Shown here one piece after another: positions 20,903 to 33,100 of a DNA stretch of 64,000 nucleotides. The notes under the pieces were generated by a model. It did not search any database and was not told the DNA's origin. It saw only the letters and a program-made list of their open reading frames with translations. Origin of the DNA: Ctenosaura bakeri (Eukaryota; Chordata; Lepidosauria; Squamata; Iguanidae); assembly GCA_948474755.1 (NCBI GenBank), contig CAOLHI010000076.1, positions 310,001-374,000 of the forward strand. Reading direction: 5' to 3'. The stretch's first letter is position 1. Each line of letters begins with the position of its first letter. Made by a program: the position numbers and the translations under genes.

Positions 20903-21115
20903 CTCTGTAATAAGCTTGTGTATAAAAGTTTTTATCTCTTCATTAGCTCCGTTCGCGGCTTTCTTCGCCGCCATTTTAATGACTTTTTCGTCTCCGTTAG
21001 AGTTTAAGTTTATATCTTCAAAGTCTCTAACTAGACGATTATATGTTTTATCTGTTGCCGTAAGTTGTCTCCACGTAGGTTGTTTATAAGCCTTCTTTTT
21101 TTGTTTAGACGACAT
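20903..21115 (-). pseudogene. L1 ORF1 N-terminal fragment (inverted)
   Basis: Seventy-one codons on the minus strand begin MSSKQKKKAYKQPTWRQL and end IHKLITES exactly at the duplication boundary. The basic, hydrophilic start and the charged helix-like sequence that follows fit the N-terminus of the L1 ORF1 RNA-binding protein, which packages L1 RNA. The frame runs on into the F1 MITE after 20903, so its apparent C-terminus is chimeric. The start was chosen because it follows a short leader after the G-rich 5' end; an upstream in-frame ATG at 21169 lies in the leader. Confidence 0.75.
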
Positions 21116-21386
21116 ATATCTCCAAAAACTGGGGGAAAAAACTGTTTTGCTTTCAGTCCGTTTCAGCAATCATTTGCAGTTTAAACAGAGTCCTTTATTT
21201 TTGTTCTAGTTGGAGAAGAATCAAAACTAATCCCCTATTTTATCTTACATTCTTTCCCACATTATTTAATTAATTACTCACAGTCTATCTTTGTTTTGGA
21301 AAGGGCATCTGGGGTTATTTATAGTTGTCTGCTCGGAGAGAAGAATAATTAGCCTCCTTTTGCCATCGCAGGTAGCTCCTCCCCCC
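21116..21386 (-). promoter_or_regulatory. L1 5' UTR (inverted), G-run at 5' end
   Basis: Read on the minus strand, the segment starts GGGGGGAGGAGCTACCTGCG, very like the G-run/GGAGGAGC start of mammalian L1 transcripts. It runs about 270 bp to the ORF1 ATG at 21115. This suggests the reverse transcript reached the true 5' end. The L1 promoter would lie here, now pointing away from ORF2. Confidence 0.7.
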
Positions 21387-21387
21387 T

Positions 21388-22020
21388 AATAGAAGGAACA
21401 ATGTGAGGATTCGTGGATTCGCAGAGCAGCCACAACAAAGTCAAAAATCCTTGAAAGAGGAAGTTTTAAAATGGCTAAAAAGCATTGTTCCTGAGATTTT
21501 ATGGAGGAAAATGACATAGAGAGAATTCATCGTGTGTCAGCTGCGAAGAGAGGAATAACTCCCAGAGATATTATTATGAGAATTGCGAATTTCAACAAGA
21601 AAGATGATTTGATGAGAGCTATTAGAAAGAATCCAGGAATATTGAAGTATCGAGATAATACAGTGGAAATATATAATGATTTATGTCGCGAAACAATAAA
21701 TTGGAGAAGGGAAATGAAACCTTGCATTATAGTTCTACAGAGAGCTGGAATAAGATACAGCTGGGGATATCCCATTTTTTTGAAATTCCAATGGGCTGGC
21801 AAATATTACAGAATAAATTCTCTTGAACAAGGATTGCAGCTCCTGAGAGAACTGAAACTGATCCAGCAAGAGGAAAAGGAAGAGGAAGGTGCGATTGGAG
21901 GAGCGGAAGAAGGAGCAATGGGAGGAGCAACTGAAGAAGGAGCAGTGGGAGGAGCAACAGGAGAAGGAGAGAAGAAGACTTCGGGAGATAAACGAAAGGA
22001 CAGAGGCTGAGGAGGACTGA
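21388..22020 (+). pseudogene. L1 ORF1 C-terminal part (frameshifted)
   Basis: From the inversion junction one frame reads NRRNNVRIRGF, the start of the ORF1p RRM domain. It stays open to about 21490, then a 1-nt shift at a T4 run (21496-21499) moves the reading to the frame with ERIHRV, RDIIMRI and RREMKPCI. These match the conserved C-terminal domain of L1 ORF1p. After LRELKLIQQ a third shift is likely. The current frame gives a Gly-rich tail (EEGAxGGA repeats) ending at 22010, whereas the next frame gives a charged helical tail with KKEQWEEQ repeated and a stop at 22018-22020. The coiled-coil region between the inverted N-terminus and this part is absent. Confidence 0.8.
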
Positions 22021-22456
22021 AAGAAACAATATGAAATAACAGAAGAAGAAAAAAGAAACTTCATAGAGTAGGAGAAGGGTAGATGATTAGTGATTAGAAT
22101 ATATTCTTGTAGATTGTAAATGTATAGAGTTTGATCTATATATATATAAAGTAAAAGGGTAAAGAGAGGGAAGGGAGGGGAAGAGAGGGAAAAAATATGG
22201 GAAAGAAAACAAATCGGGAGAGGATATTGGTCTCTATGCCGGGAGTAGGTATACCTTCACCCCCCCCCAAGACCATGGGAGGTCGTTGCCAAGGCAGAAG
22301 CGCTTTGGAAGGAAAGGGGGGACGAATGTTTGTGTGGGTAGGGGAGGGGAGGGAGGGAAGGGGGAGGGGAGTGGGAGGGGAAGGGAGGGGGAGGGGGAGC
22401 ACAATCACACTAAAGAGCCAATGGGGAGTGGGATTAGGAAACGGGAAATATGAAAA
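22021..22456 (+). other. L1 inter-ORF spacer with G-rich tract
   Basis: About 436 bp separate the ORFs. Positions 22338-22400 are almost pure purine with many G3-G5 runs (GGGAGGGAGGG type), a strong candidate for a G-quadruplex. A 91-codon frame (22197-22472) spans it and overlaps the ORF2 start by 16 nt; its product is Gly/Arg low complexity and I do not regard it as a gene. Confidence 0.6.
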
Positions 22457-25400
22457 ATGGAGAATAGACTGAGAATATCAACATTGAATGTGAAAGGCTT
22501 AGGGACAATAATAAAGAGAAAAAGGATAGAATCGATATTAAAAAAAGATATGGCTGATATAATTTTTTTACAAGAAACGCATGGAAAAAGAGATAAAAAA
22601 AATGAGCTTAGACTGAACTGGGTAGCCACTTATGAGGAAGCATTTGGTACATCCAAATCAAGAGGAGTTGCAATAATAATTTCCAAAAGATGTAATTTCA
22701 TTGTAACAAGTGTGGAGTTAGATGAAAAAGGTAGATATGTAATTATACAAGGTGAAATAGATGGAGAAACATATGTTATAGTGAATATCTATGCACCTAA
22801 TGAGAAGCAAAAAGAGTTTTATGAAGAAATATTTAATAAGATTAAAAATATGAAAGGAGATTACACGATAATGGCAGGTGATTTTAATATGGTGATGGAT
22901 AGATGGAAAGATAAATCGGATCCATTAATTAGAGACAGATATAATAATATAACAATTTTGAATAAATTAGTGAGTAGAAATGATTTGATAGATGTTTGGA
23001 GGTTAATAAAGGGTGAGGAAAAGAAATATACGTATTATTCATCAGTTCATAAAAATTATTCAAGAATAGATTATATCTTTGTCTCAAAGAATATGATACC
23101 TAGATTAATAAATACAGAAACAGAAACAATAAAAGTGACAGACCATGCTTTGATGAATTTGGATATAACTATGAAAAGGAATTATAGAGAAGCAAAAAGG
23201 TGGAGATTGGATATTAAGTTACTTAATTATAAGGAGATAGTAAATAAAATAGAGAAGGAATGGCAAGAAATTTGGGATATAAACAATAAGGAAGTAACAC
23301 AAGATGTATTATGGGATACAATGAAGGCAGTGGTAAGAGGATTATGTATTAAAGAATCAAGCAAATTAAAGAGACAATTAGGAGAAAAAAAAATTGAAAT
23401 TAGAAAAAGAAATAAAAGAACTAGAGAATGATTATATAATAGATAGAACTAAACAGAAATTAATAATATTACAAGCCAAAAGAGATGAATTAGAAAAGAT
23501 AGAAATGGATGAAGTTCAGAAAAACTTAATATATTTGAAAAGGGAATACTTTGAATATAGCAATAAAAATTCTAAAATGCTGGCTAAATCAGTACAATCA
23601 AAAAAAATTAGAAATATGATTGGCGTAGTAAAGATAAATTTGGTAAAGAAAAAAGGCTGATGAAAGAGAAATTTAAAATATTTGAGGAATTTTATCGAGA
23701 ATTGTATTTAGCAGAAGATAAATCTGTAGAGAATATAGAGGACTATATTAATAAAAATTGGAAAGTAAGATTAACAGAACAAGATAAAGGATTGATGGAA
23801 GAAATGATATCAGAAGAGGAAATAGAAGAAGTAATAAATAACTTAAAAGGAGGAAAATCACCAGGATTGGATGGATTAGGTCCAGAATACTATAAAACAT
23901 TTAAAAAAGGTTTAATCCCTAAACTAAAAGGGTTATATAATAGTATATTAAGGGGTGGAAAAATTCCATTATCATGGAAGCAGTCACTAATAATATTAAT
24001 TTTAAAACCAAAAAAAGGATCCTATGGATCCAGGTTCTTATAGACCAATATCTTTAATAAACCAAGATGCAAAAATTTTGACAGCAATAATGGCGAAGAG
24101 GTTAAATAAATTTATTTATAAATATATACATAAAGATCAATGTGGTTTTATTCAAGGAAGACAGATGGCAAATTTAATAGGGAAAACGATAAATAAAATA
24201 AATATAATGGATAGAGAAAAACAAAAAGCTGGAATTTTAGCGTTAGATATATTTAAAGCCTTTGATTGTGTGGAATGGCCGGCGTTAAAAACAATTTTAA
24301 ATAAAATAGGATTAGGAGAAAGATTTAAAGGGTTAATAAATCAATTATATTCATATAATACATCTGTAGTGATGGTAAATGATGGATTTACAGATCAGAT
24401 TCAAATAACAAGAGGAACGAGACAAGGATGTCCATTATCTCCTGTTTTATTTGCAATAGTTATAGAAATATTAGCGAATGTGATAAGAAATGATGAGAAT
24501 TTGGAAGGAATTGGAGCTAAGGAGAAAAATAAAATAAGCTTATTTGCAGATGATACATTGTTGACAATTAAAGATCCGGTTGAAAAGATAGATAGAATAG
24601 ATAAACATTTAAAAGAGTTTGGGAGAAGACAGGATTGAAAATAAATTGGGCCAAATCAGAAATAATGTTATTTAATTATACTAAAGAAGAAGTACAAAAA
24701 TTTATAAGTAGTAAAAGAGGATTACTTAAAGTAAAAGAATCAATTAAATATTTAGGAATAGATATTACAAAAAATTTACAAGGACTACAAGAAAAAAATT
24801 TCAAGAAATTAAGATTAGAAATTAAACGGAAATTAGAGGATTATAAAAATATAAAGTTATCGTGGTTTGGTAGAATAGCAGTGGTAAAAATGAAAATTTT
24901 ACCTAAAATTAATTTTTTGTTTAGAATGTTACCAATAAAAGTATCAGAGGAAGAGTTAAAGGAGTGGCAAAAGATATTAAATAATTTTTGTAATGGAAAT
25001 AAGAAATCGAGGATTAACAAGAAATATTGGTATAAAAATCAAAAAGAAGGTGGCCTGGGACTTCCAAATTTAAAATGGTATTATTATGCAAATCAATTGA
25101 GATATATCATAGAGGGGGTTTCAGGAAACGGTGATTTAGATTGGTTAGAGACAGAAGATAAGAATATTGAGATGAAATTAGAGAATATGTTTTTTAGGAA
25201 TTTTTCAAAGAAAGAAATGGAAAAAATAGAAAATCCTTTTATAAAAAATATAATAGAAATATGGAAGAAAAATAAAAGAAAATTGATACCGAATATATCA
25301 ATATTAACTCTGATAGTAATGATGGAAAAATTTCCAATAAATTTAAGAGAAATAATAGAGAAAGAAATAAAAAAACAAAAAATATATAGATTAAAAGATT

Positions 25401-26290
25401 GGATGAAAATAATGATAAAGAAAGAAAGAATGAAAGAGAGATTGCAGGAAACTAAGATATCTTGGTTAAATTATATACAACTAGAGCAATGGACAAAGAG
25501 TATGAAAAGATATGTTAAGGATTTTAAAGAATATACTAAATTTGAACAAATTATTATTCAAAGAGAAAATATGCAAGAAAATGAAATATTAAAAGGTAGT
25601 ATAAGTGAAATATATAAAATATTAGCAAAAGAACAAGAAGAGGATTATCTTAGAAAAATATGGGAGGAAGAGACAGTACAAACTATAGATATACAAGAAT
25701 GGAGAAAAATTTGGGAACAACGCCATTTAAAAAAATTATCAATAAGAATAAAAGAGAATTATTATAAAATAGTTTGGAAATGGTACTTGACTCCAGTGAA
25801 ATTAAATCAAATAGATGAGAAATATTCAAGATTGTGTTGGAGAGGATGTCAAGAAATTGGTACATATATGCATATGTGGTGGAATTGCAACAAGATAAAG
25901 GAATTTTGGCAAAAGGTTTTTAAAGAGATAAAAGAGATTATAGGATTAGAAATACCAGTATGTCCAAATATAGCGTTGTTGTCCATATATAATAAGGTAG
26001 AGTGTACTCAGGCAAAGAAAGAATTAATAACAAATTTGTTAACTGCAGCGAGATTAATAATAGCAAAAAAATGGAAGACAAATGAAAAATTTCAAATAGA
26101 AGAATGGTATAAAGAAGTGTGGAAAATTGCAATTAATGATAAACTAACATGTAGAATTAGGTTTATGAAAGGTTTGGTAAAAACAAACGATTTTGAAGAA
26201 ATTTGGAAAATATTTTTAGAAAAAGTTCTGAAAAGAGATGGTAATGCTACCCTGTTAAAAGAAGAATGGCAATTTTGGAAAGTGGATTAA
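22457..26290 (+). pseudogene. L1 ORF2: endonuclease-reverse transcriptase (4 frameshifts)
   Basis: About 1,277 codons. The APE-type endonuclease is intact in the first frame: N11, E40 (QETH), Y112 (IYAPN), D142/N144 (GDFN), D205 (DYIF) and TDH at 228-230. These correspond to the catalytic set of the L1 nicking enzyme. Reverse transcriptase motifs follow: LDIFKAFD near 24243, GTRQGCPLSP near 24414 and FADD at 24543-24554. The C-terminus has CX3CX7HX4C (CWRGC...H...C, about 25834-25890) as in mammalian ORF2p. Single-nucleotide shifts occur near 23385-23393 (A9 run), about 23620-23630, 24010-24016 (A7 run) and about 24627. Apart from these I see no nonsense codon. The stop is TAA at 26288-26290. 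Confidence 0.9.
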
Positions 26291-26596
26291 ATAAAAAGTT
26301 GGCTCTGGGGGTGGGGGCTTTTTTTATTATTACTTTTATCTTTTATTTTGTATTTTTATATTGTTTATTATCTGTGTGTGTTAAACTTGTGATTTATAGA
26401 TGTAATTTGATATGTGATGTTCAATGTTTAAAAAATAATATAAGTTTGCATTGTTTAAAAGAAGGAAAAAAATTTTTGTTTTGTTTTGTTTGTTTGTTTG
26501 TTTTTTAATTCACTATTATGTATAACACATGGTGTTTTATTTTTCGTTTGTTTTTGTGTTATAGTTTAATAAAATTTTAAAAAAAAGAAAAGAAAA
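26291..26596 (+). terminator. L1 3' UTR, AATAAA and poly(A) tail
   Basis: The 3' UTR has a short G-rich patch (GGGGGTGGGGGC) just after the stop, then T-rich sequence, AATAAA at 26568-26573 and an A-rich tail with G interruptions ending at the right duplication copy. Confidence 0.85.
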
Positions 26597-26611
26597 AGAA
26601 AAGGCCTGAGA

Positions 26612-29530
26612 GAGGAACTGCCTTCTGTTTCCAGAACTAGACTCAAGGACGTATTTCTGTCTTTGGAATACAGTTATTTTCTGTGCTGGTTAACAGCATA
26701 GCTCTACACATGTCTATTTAGAAATAAGTACCACCAAGTTCAGTGAGGCATACTCGCAGGTAAGTAGACAGTAGACGAATTGCAGCCTGAAAGACAAAAT
26801 GACTTCTTAGTCTACTGAAATTTACAGTCCTTCTCTCACAGAGAGATATACAGAGCTTCAAGCATATACCAGAGCGGTGTATATTTGCAGAGCAGAGATC
26901 GATCGACCACTATTCAATTAAGTGAAATCCTAAAAAATATCAATCAGAGTGACAGGGTCATCATGGATGGGCTAAGCATGTTGAAAGTCAATAGCAAGAG
27001 CCATATTTAGCCTAATATCTCAACTCCTAGAAGAACTAGACTTGTCCTTTAAAAAAAAAGGCAAGTTTTGAACCTGGACCAGCTATTGATACAAACAGGT
27101 ATTAATAGTATGTCAAGAATCCAGATAAAGCCCAGCCAACTGAACAATATGGAAACCCTAATCAGAATGTTTTTGTGTATGAACTTCAGATTATAAATTG
27201 GTACTAAGACATTGAAGGAGGTCACATTTGACATATCAGTCTGTCATAAACCATTTAGCATTTTCCTTACAGTTTCAAAATTTCAATTTTCTTCTAGAAT
27301 AGTAAAACCATTCCCATGTTATGACATAAGGTCTCCTCTGCATGCTAACTCAACACTTCCCAAACTTTTTGGGCCCCTAGCCACACTCTGAAATTTCAGA
27401 GACAGTTAGGGTGGCCACATGACAAAGAGGACCAGAAGACAAATCACAAGTTATACCTGCTGAAATCTTTTCCAAACAACTGTTAAAGAGGCAGTGACCC
27501 TACCTTCTTTTTCATGTGGTCACTCTAGAAACTACTTGTGTGTATATTACCACAAAACAGATGCCACAGGTTCCTGGCTAGTCACAAAGGATACCTTATT
27601 ACAAGAAACAGAGCACAAGGCAGAAGTTGATTGTGAGTGACATGCCCATACAGCACTTAAGGCATGGGCACAGTGTGGTTTTCCAGATGTTTTGCCTGGG
27701 ACAACATGCAGATTCTTGAACTAGGCAGAAGACAAAGGTAAAATGCTAAAAAATAAATAAATCCAAAGATCAAAATGTGGAAGAAAAATCTAGAAAAATC
27801 TATGGATGATTGTACTAAGGAGAATAAGGAGACTATGAAGAACTGTAGTGTATATATCCATGTCTGTTACAGCATGAAGCCAATAAGCAAGCACAGTGCA
27901 CTTTTGGCTCTTATCTGTTGCTTCTACAATAAATAGTGGCTAATGGAAGCATGAGCTGGCCAAGGGAAACAAGAATAAATGCCCATTATTCATTCTTCTG
28001 TGACAAGTGCTGCTGGAGAAAAAAAAATAAAGTAAGAACTAGCTCAAATGACAGAGGAATTTTAATTTGCGGCATTTATTCTTTATTTATTAAAATATGA
28101 GTTCTTGGGGCAACATATAAATCAGATCAATACAAACAGATCAGAACAATTTAAAACAATAAAAATAAAGCATAAATATGCTAATAACCTAAAACAGGTT
28201 AAAAAGGTTGAAACAATGTGTGTAACCATTTTGGAGTGAATGTATGCTGCAGAGACCTAGATTCAAAAAGGATATAATGCCTACATGCCCAAGTCATTTT
28301 CTAATTATTCAAATTTGAAACTTTCCAGCTGTGCATGTTGCATTTCACTTGTATGCAAAAACATTCACAAATGGCAAACCCCTCCCTACCCTTTTTGGTA
28401 TAACACTGACGATAGTGTTCTAAATTTCTACCTCTCTTAAACACACACACAGCCTTCCCATTTCAGTGCTGATCAAAGCCACCAAAGCCTCCCTTGTAAT
28501 GACAAGACAGGGCATTTACATGTTCACCTCTGATCTCCATGTAGGTGGAGATACTTCTGACAGTTCTTCCCTCATTATGTGGTTTTCACAATGTTGAGGT
28601 TGTCAGAATAAGTAGGACAGCATTTTCTTCAGCCATTCTTTACGTGTTCTGATTTAATTCCATTTAAAAGGGGTGATGGGGGAGACAGAGAGTCTGAACA
28701 GCTATTTTTGGACACTGTCACACTGAGATAAATATGAAAAACCTGCAGCCTCTTGAAGGGGGTTTGCTGAGAGTCAGATATTAACTCAGTTGTGCACAAA
28801 TTGTAGGGATATTGGGTTGCTTTGGACTAACCACTCTTTCAGTCAAATTACACAAAATTGTCAAACTAATCATATGCAAGCAGGACATGAAGCAACATGT
28901 TTCAGTGACAGGATAATCATGACAAGCTGGAATGATCATGACAGGCAAGTGGACAAGTTAGTGAAATTCTACTAACCTTTGCTCTGTGGTTAATTAGTCA
29001 CAATATCCAAACCTTGCAAGAGATGATGCTCTGACTTGTTTCACTACATAAGCCAGCAAAACAAGTTGAAATCAAACCCTGGATTTTTTTTCAGGCTTAG
29101 CAGGAAGATAACAAGCCAGAGCATTGTTTCCTGACAGTTTAGTCAAGATGGTCAAGGCAGGACATATACTTACAATGCTGTAGCTATGCTCTGATCTGAT
29201 CTGGCCCCATAAAACCCATAAAATCTGGCCCCATAAAACCTACATTAATAGCCAGGCAGCTGTACCAAGCAAAGGAGTTCTGTGATGCCAATGAGTGGGA
29301 CGCTGAACAGTGTGTCTAGCCCTCTGGGGTCCTGTTCCAACTCCTCATTGCATTGTAACTCATTGGCGGGAATGTGCTGAATGTGTTATTCTTCAGTGCC
29401 CTGTTCACCAGCATTGCAAAACTCCTTTGCTCATTATAGTTGCTTTGCTTTTAAGGTGGATTTTAGGGTATTTGTAGTGGTTCCACGACTGCAAATGTGA
29501 ATACAAAACATTTACAAGGCTGTAAGTCTA
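26612..29530. other. No gene recognised
   Basis: About 2.9 kb of AT-rich sequence. A patch near 27350-27440 (CCAAACTTTTTGGGCCCCTAG) and an A/T-rich LINE-3'-like patch at 28071-28210 look like old repeats but are not classifiable by eye. No coding domain. Confidence 0.45.
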
Positions 29531-29540
29531 GCTTAGAACC

Positions 29541-29712
29541 AACCAGTGTGATATAATGATATGAGTATTGGACTATGACCCTGGAGACCAGGGGTCAGTT
29601 CCTTGCTTGGCCATGGAAACCCAGTGCATGACCTTGGGCATGTCACACACTCTTGGCCCTAGAAAACCTCATGACAGGGTAACCTTAGCGTTGCCATAAG
29701 TCAGAAAGTGGT
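29541..29712 (+). mobile_element. tRNA-derived SINE
   Basis: Head CAGTGTGATATAATGATATGAG, then a B-box-like CAGGGGTCAGTTCC, CCATGGAAACCCAGTGCATGACC and the 3' end GTTGCCATAAGTCAGAAAGTGG. Plus orientation, tail lost. Confidence 0.75.
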
Positions 29713-30033
29713 TTGTTTAGCTCTTCCTAACTGGGCACGGGGAGTCAGGATGCTCCTCATTTCCTAGTAATCAGCCATGGCTTCTGGGCAGTTTCTCTTC
29801 TTTGAGCCACTTGGTAGAGGTCACCCTATCTCTGGTCATGTTTCCAAAGTTTTTATTTTATGTGTTTGGGGGGGCATGTGTGTACTCCTGCAACCCTTTT
29901 GTGTTTCTCCAAGCCTGCTGATACCCAGAGCCCAGAAATGCCGCTTTTTTTTAAGGTACAATTCCCCGAATTTCCCGATCAGCATGACTTCTATCACAGC
30001 CTGAACAGATTTAAATTTGAATGATTCCAGATG

Positions 30034-30078
30034 TTAACCAGGGTTGGTCCTGCTTACTACTCAGATGGGATCTTGCCA
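30034..30078 (-). mobile_element. 5S-derived SINE fragment
   Basis: TTAACCAGGGTTGGTCCTGC followed by a TCAGATGGGATCTTG block matches the complement of the 5S promoter region seen at 16070-16130. Confidence 0.55.
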
Positions 30079-30109
30079 GGGGACACCAGAGACCTCCAGT
30101 TAGCACTAG

Positions 30110-33100
30110 AAATGAATTTTGTCTGAAACCCCGGAAGATCTAGGGTCAATCAGAGTTGACAAGAGTGGGCTGGAAGGACCAATGATCTGGCTCAGTACAA
30201 GGAAGCTGCCTATGTTTCCCTGAGTTGTCATCCAAAAAGGAATCTTCCAAGCTCTGCTGGTACTTTCTGTGTGCTGTGTTTGTGTGCGTGCATACATGTG
30301 CCATTTTGGCTACATAAGCAAGAGTACCAGACTGAGTAATCAGAAAGTGAGGACATGACTTATTTGTGAAGTTTTAATGAGAGTGATGGAGCTGTGATGG
30401 CAAAAATCAACAGCAGCTTTGAAAACCCATTTTGAAACCACAGCAGGGTTTTTTTGTGCGTGAGGTTACATAATTTTCTAAGCCTGAGGCTTTTCCCTTT
30501 CAGTGCATTCAAAACCAAGTTAGGCATTATCAACCTTGCCTTTATATACTTCATTTTTCTGCTTCCTTCTTTAATCATGCATAAAGTCAAACAGAGGGAG
30601 GCACTGTTCCTCTTTTTCTTTCCTTTTTTTCCCTCCTGAGCATACTGGTGGATTCTTTTCAGGGTAGTTTTTCTATCAAACCTCAAAATCGCTTTTTTTT
30701 TTTAAGCAAAAGGAAGAAATACAAAAGAAAGAAAGAGTTTTAGAAATTGAGGTGCAAGGGAGTGCAGTTTCTTCAACAGTACTGAAGTACCTGCACTGCG
30801 ATAGATAAAATGCATGGAATGGGAAAGGAGACCCTCATTTGACAGTTTTGCATGATTTAAGTGTTACGTATAGTGTGGTACTCTATTTTTAACAGTTTTC
30901 TTTCCTTCTTTTTTTTAAAAATGTTAAGAATGGGGATTGATTTGCAGTCCCAGAAATGAGAATTCTTTAGGTATCCACTGAAGATGAAATGTGATGGCAC
31001 TCTCTTTTCACCACAGCCTAAACAGGTTACTGTTTAGGATGGCTACCACAAAATAGATGTAGTGTCCATAGACAAATACATTTCTCTTGTCCCTCTTTCT
31101 TCTTCTCTTTCTATATGCTTATACGTTCCTTATGCCCAGAATCCTGTTCGTGGCTGGAATCCTGTTAGCGACATGAATGCACATAAGGATTGGCTTTATG
31201 TGCATGTATGCTCTTTTCGGATGGAGCGTGATATACTAGTCTATAGCCCAGGGCTTTCCAAATAGTGTGCCACAACACATTAGTGTGTCACTTGAAGTGT
31301 GTAAGTGTGTCACCTACCATCTTAAAAATGTATGTTATTATTTATAAATCATATATTTTAAAAAATATATGAAAGGTTTTCATGAGATATGTTGTGTCCC
31401 CATATATCTTGTTATTACAATTTGTGTATGTGTCTGTATCTCTTATAAAGCTGAGTGGATTCTTCCTCATCTGACTTGCCTCCCTGCACCTTCCTGTCTC
31501 TACTAGAAGACAGACATGGTTGGTGGACATGGAAGTGTGTGGGCAGAGTGTTAGGATCTGAGTCACTGGCTGCCATCCTGTTAATGACTTGTGTAAGTAC
31601 AGGTTATGCATTCACTAGTCCCTTGTAGGGTGGGGTGCAAAGGTCTAGTCTCTTGCTCTTGTACTCCAAAAACTTCCCACTTCCATCATGTGCTTCTGCT
31701 GTGCCTTCTTACTATAAGAATGGGGAGGGAGAGGCAATTCAGATTATGATAATCCAGCTGCTCTGAGCTCCTTGCGGAAGGAAAAAACAAATGCAATTCA
31801 TTTGAGCATGTACTTTCATTTCCTCCCACAGGACAAGCTGAGACCAGCTGCTTTACCATGGTGTGAAATGCTTCCTCCTCCCTCCCTCCCTCTCTCCTCC
31901 ACTGGTAAGCAACAGTGGGAAGAGCCTCTCCCAGCACTTGACAGGAAAAAGGACTATGCTTCCGGAGCTTTGCACACATGTAGGATCTCTGCCCTTGTCT
32001 GATAGAAACTTACCTATAAAAATAAATAAATAAAAATTCCTTCAGTTAGTAGGAACAATCCAGACACATTAGGAGGGCAGTCTGGAATTGCCACTGATCT
32101 TTCACAAATATTTTATAGATAATCCAAATATAGTTGCCAACCAGCTGAATAATTGTATTCACCTTTTTTAAAACGATCAGAACTGATTTATTTTGTTTTC
32201 AGTTTATAACTTTATTGGATGACTGTCATAAGCAGATAATTACGAGTGAGGGTTTTCCAGTTATTGGTCCCCTTTTCATTGCTCTGAAATCATCAGTCTG
32301 TGATTATAACCCACTTCATTGCTGCTTTTGCTCCCATTATTGCTTCTTGGTCAGCATGGCAGCAACATTACTGATGAATGTCCTCTTAATTGCACCTGAA
32401 ATGCTGAGCTCTTATTTTCTATGAGGAGGGAGAGATCCATCATTTTACAAGTTGTGAAAAGAATCTCATTAAAAATTAAAAGAGATGATGGGAAAAATAA
32501 TTAGAATTCCTCCATACAGGATACATATACTGATGACTTAAGATTATGTAAAGTGTTGCTGTACTGGATGGGAAACCACAATGGGGCCGGAGCTGAAAGA
32601 AAGAAGCTACTAATTAACATTACAAGGGATCTTTGCTGAACAGGATGTAATCCTGAGCAAACATTGTGGAAAGATCTTGGGGATAAGCATTACTAAATAA
32701 TAGTGCAATATTAAGAATAGAGTAGGACCACCATTTTAATTCTGCTTTCAGCTGATTGCAGAAAAGCAATGTCTCAGGACTAGTAGGAAGGCAGCAATTT
32801 GTGTGTGTGTGTGTGTGTGCACAAATAACTCTATAGGCTACTTATGTTGAGGGAACTATCAAACCCATGCTGAGAACCATGGCTTAATCACAATTTTGTC
32901 TAACTGTGTCTGTTTGCTTTTCAGAGTAATAAATGCTTATGAAGGCTGGGACTCCCAATTTAGCATAAATCACATAGCTGATAGTTTGATTACTTTAAGG
33001 CGGATGCATACCTCACTGCAATTACTGGCATGATACCTCAAATATAAGGCCTTATAGGGAACGTCTCACTTCCAAGAACACAGGCACGTACAAAGAGATA

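Larger units (their letters stand above)
20903..26596 (+). mobile_element. L1 (LINE-1) retrotransposon with inverted 5' end
   Basis: A 5.7-kb L1 insertion bounded by a 15-bp duplication. The 5' 484 bp (20903-21386) is inverted; the remainder (21387-26596) is in sense orientation and ends in an AATAAA signal and an A-rich tail. This is the configuration produced by twin priming during target-primed reverse transcription. The 5' UTR, start of ORF1, end of ORF1, ORF2 (endonuclease, reverse transcriptase, C-terminal CCHC) and a 3' UTR are all recognisable. The middle of ORF1 is missing at the inversion and both ORFs have frameshifts, so this copy cannot be autonomous as written. A-rich coding strand, as usual for L1. 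Confidence 0.95.

Noticed and set aside
20786..21169. 127-codon minus frame that looks like one protein
   Set aside because: Only 20903-21115 is L1 ORF1 N-terminus. Upstream codons are L1 leader and the C-terminal part is F1 MITE sequence, so the frame is chimeric.
22197..22472. Small ORF between L1 ORF1 and ORF2, overlapping the ORF2 start by 16 nt
   Set aside because: Its product is Gly/Arg/Glu low complexity dictated by the G-rich tract, with no recognisable motif.
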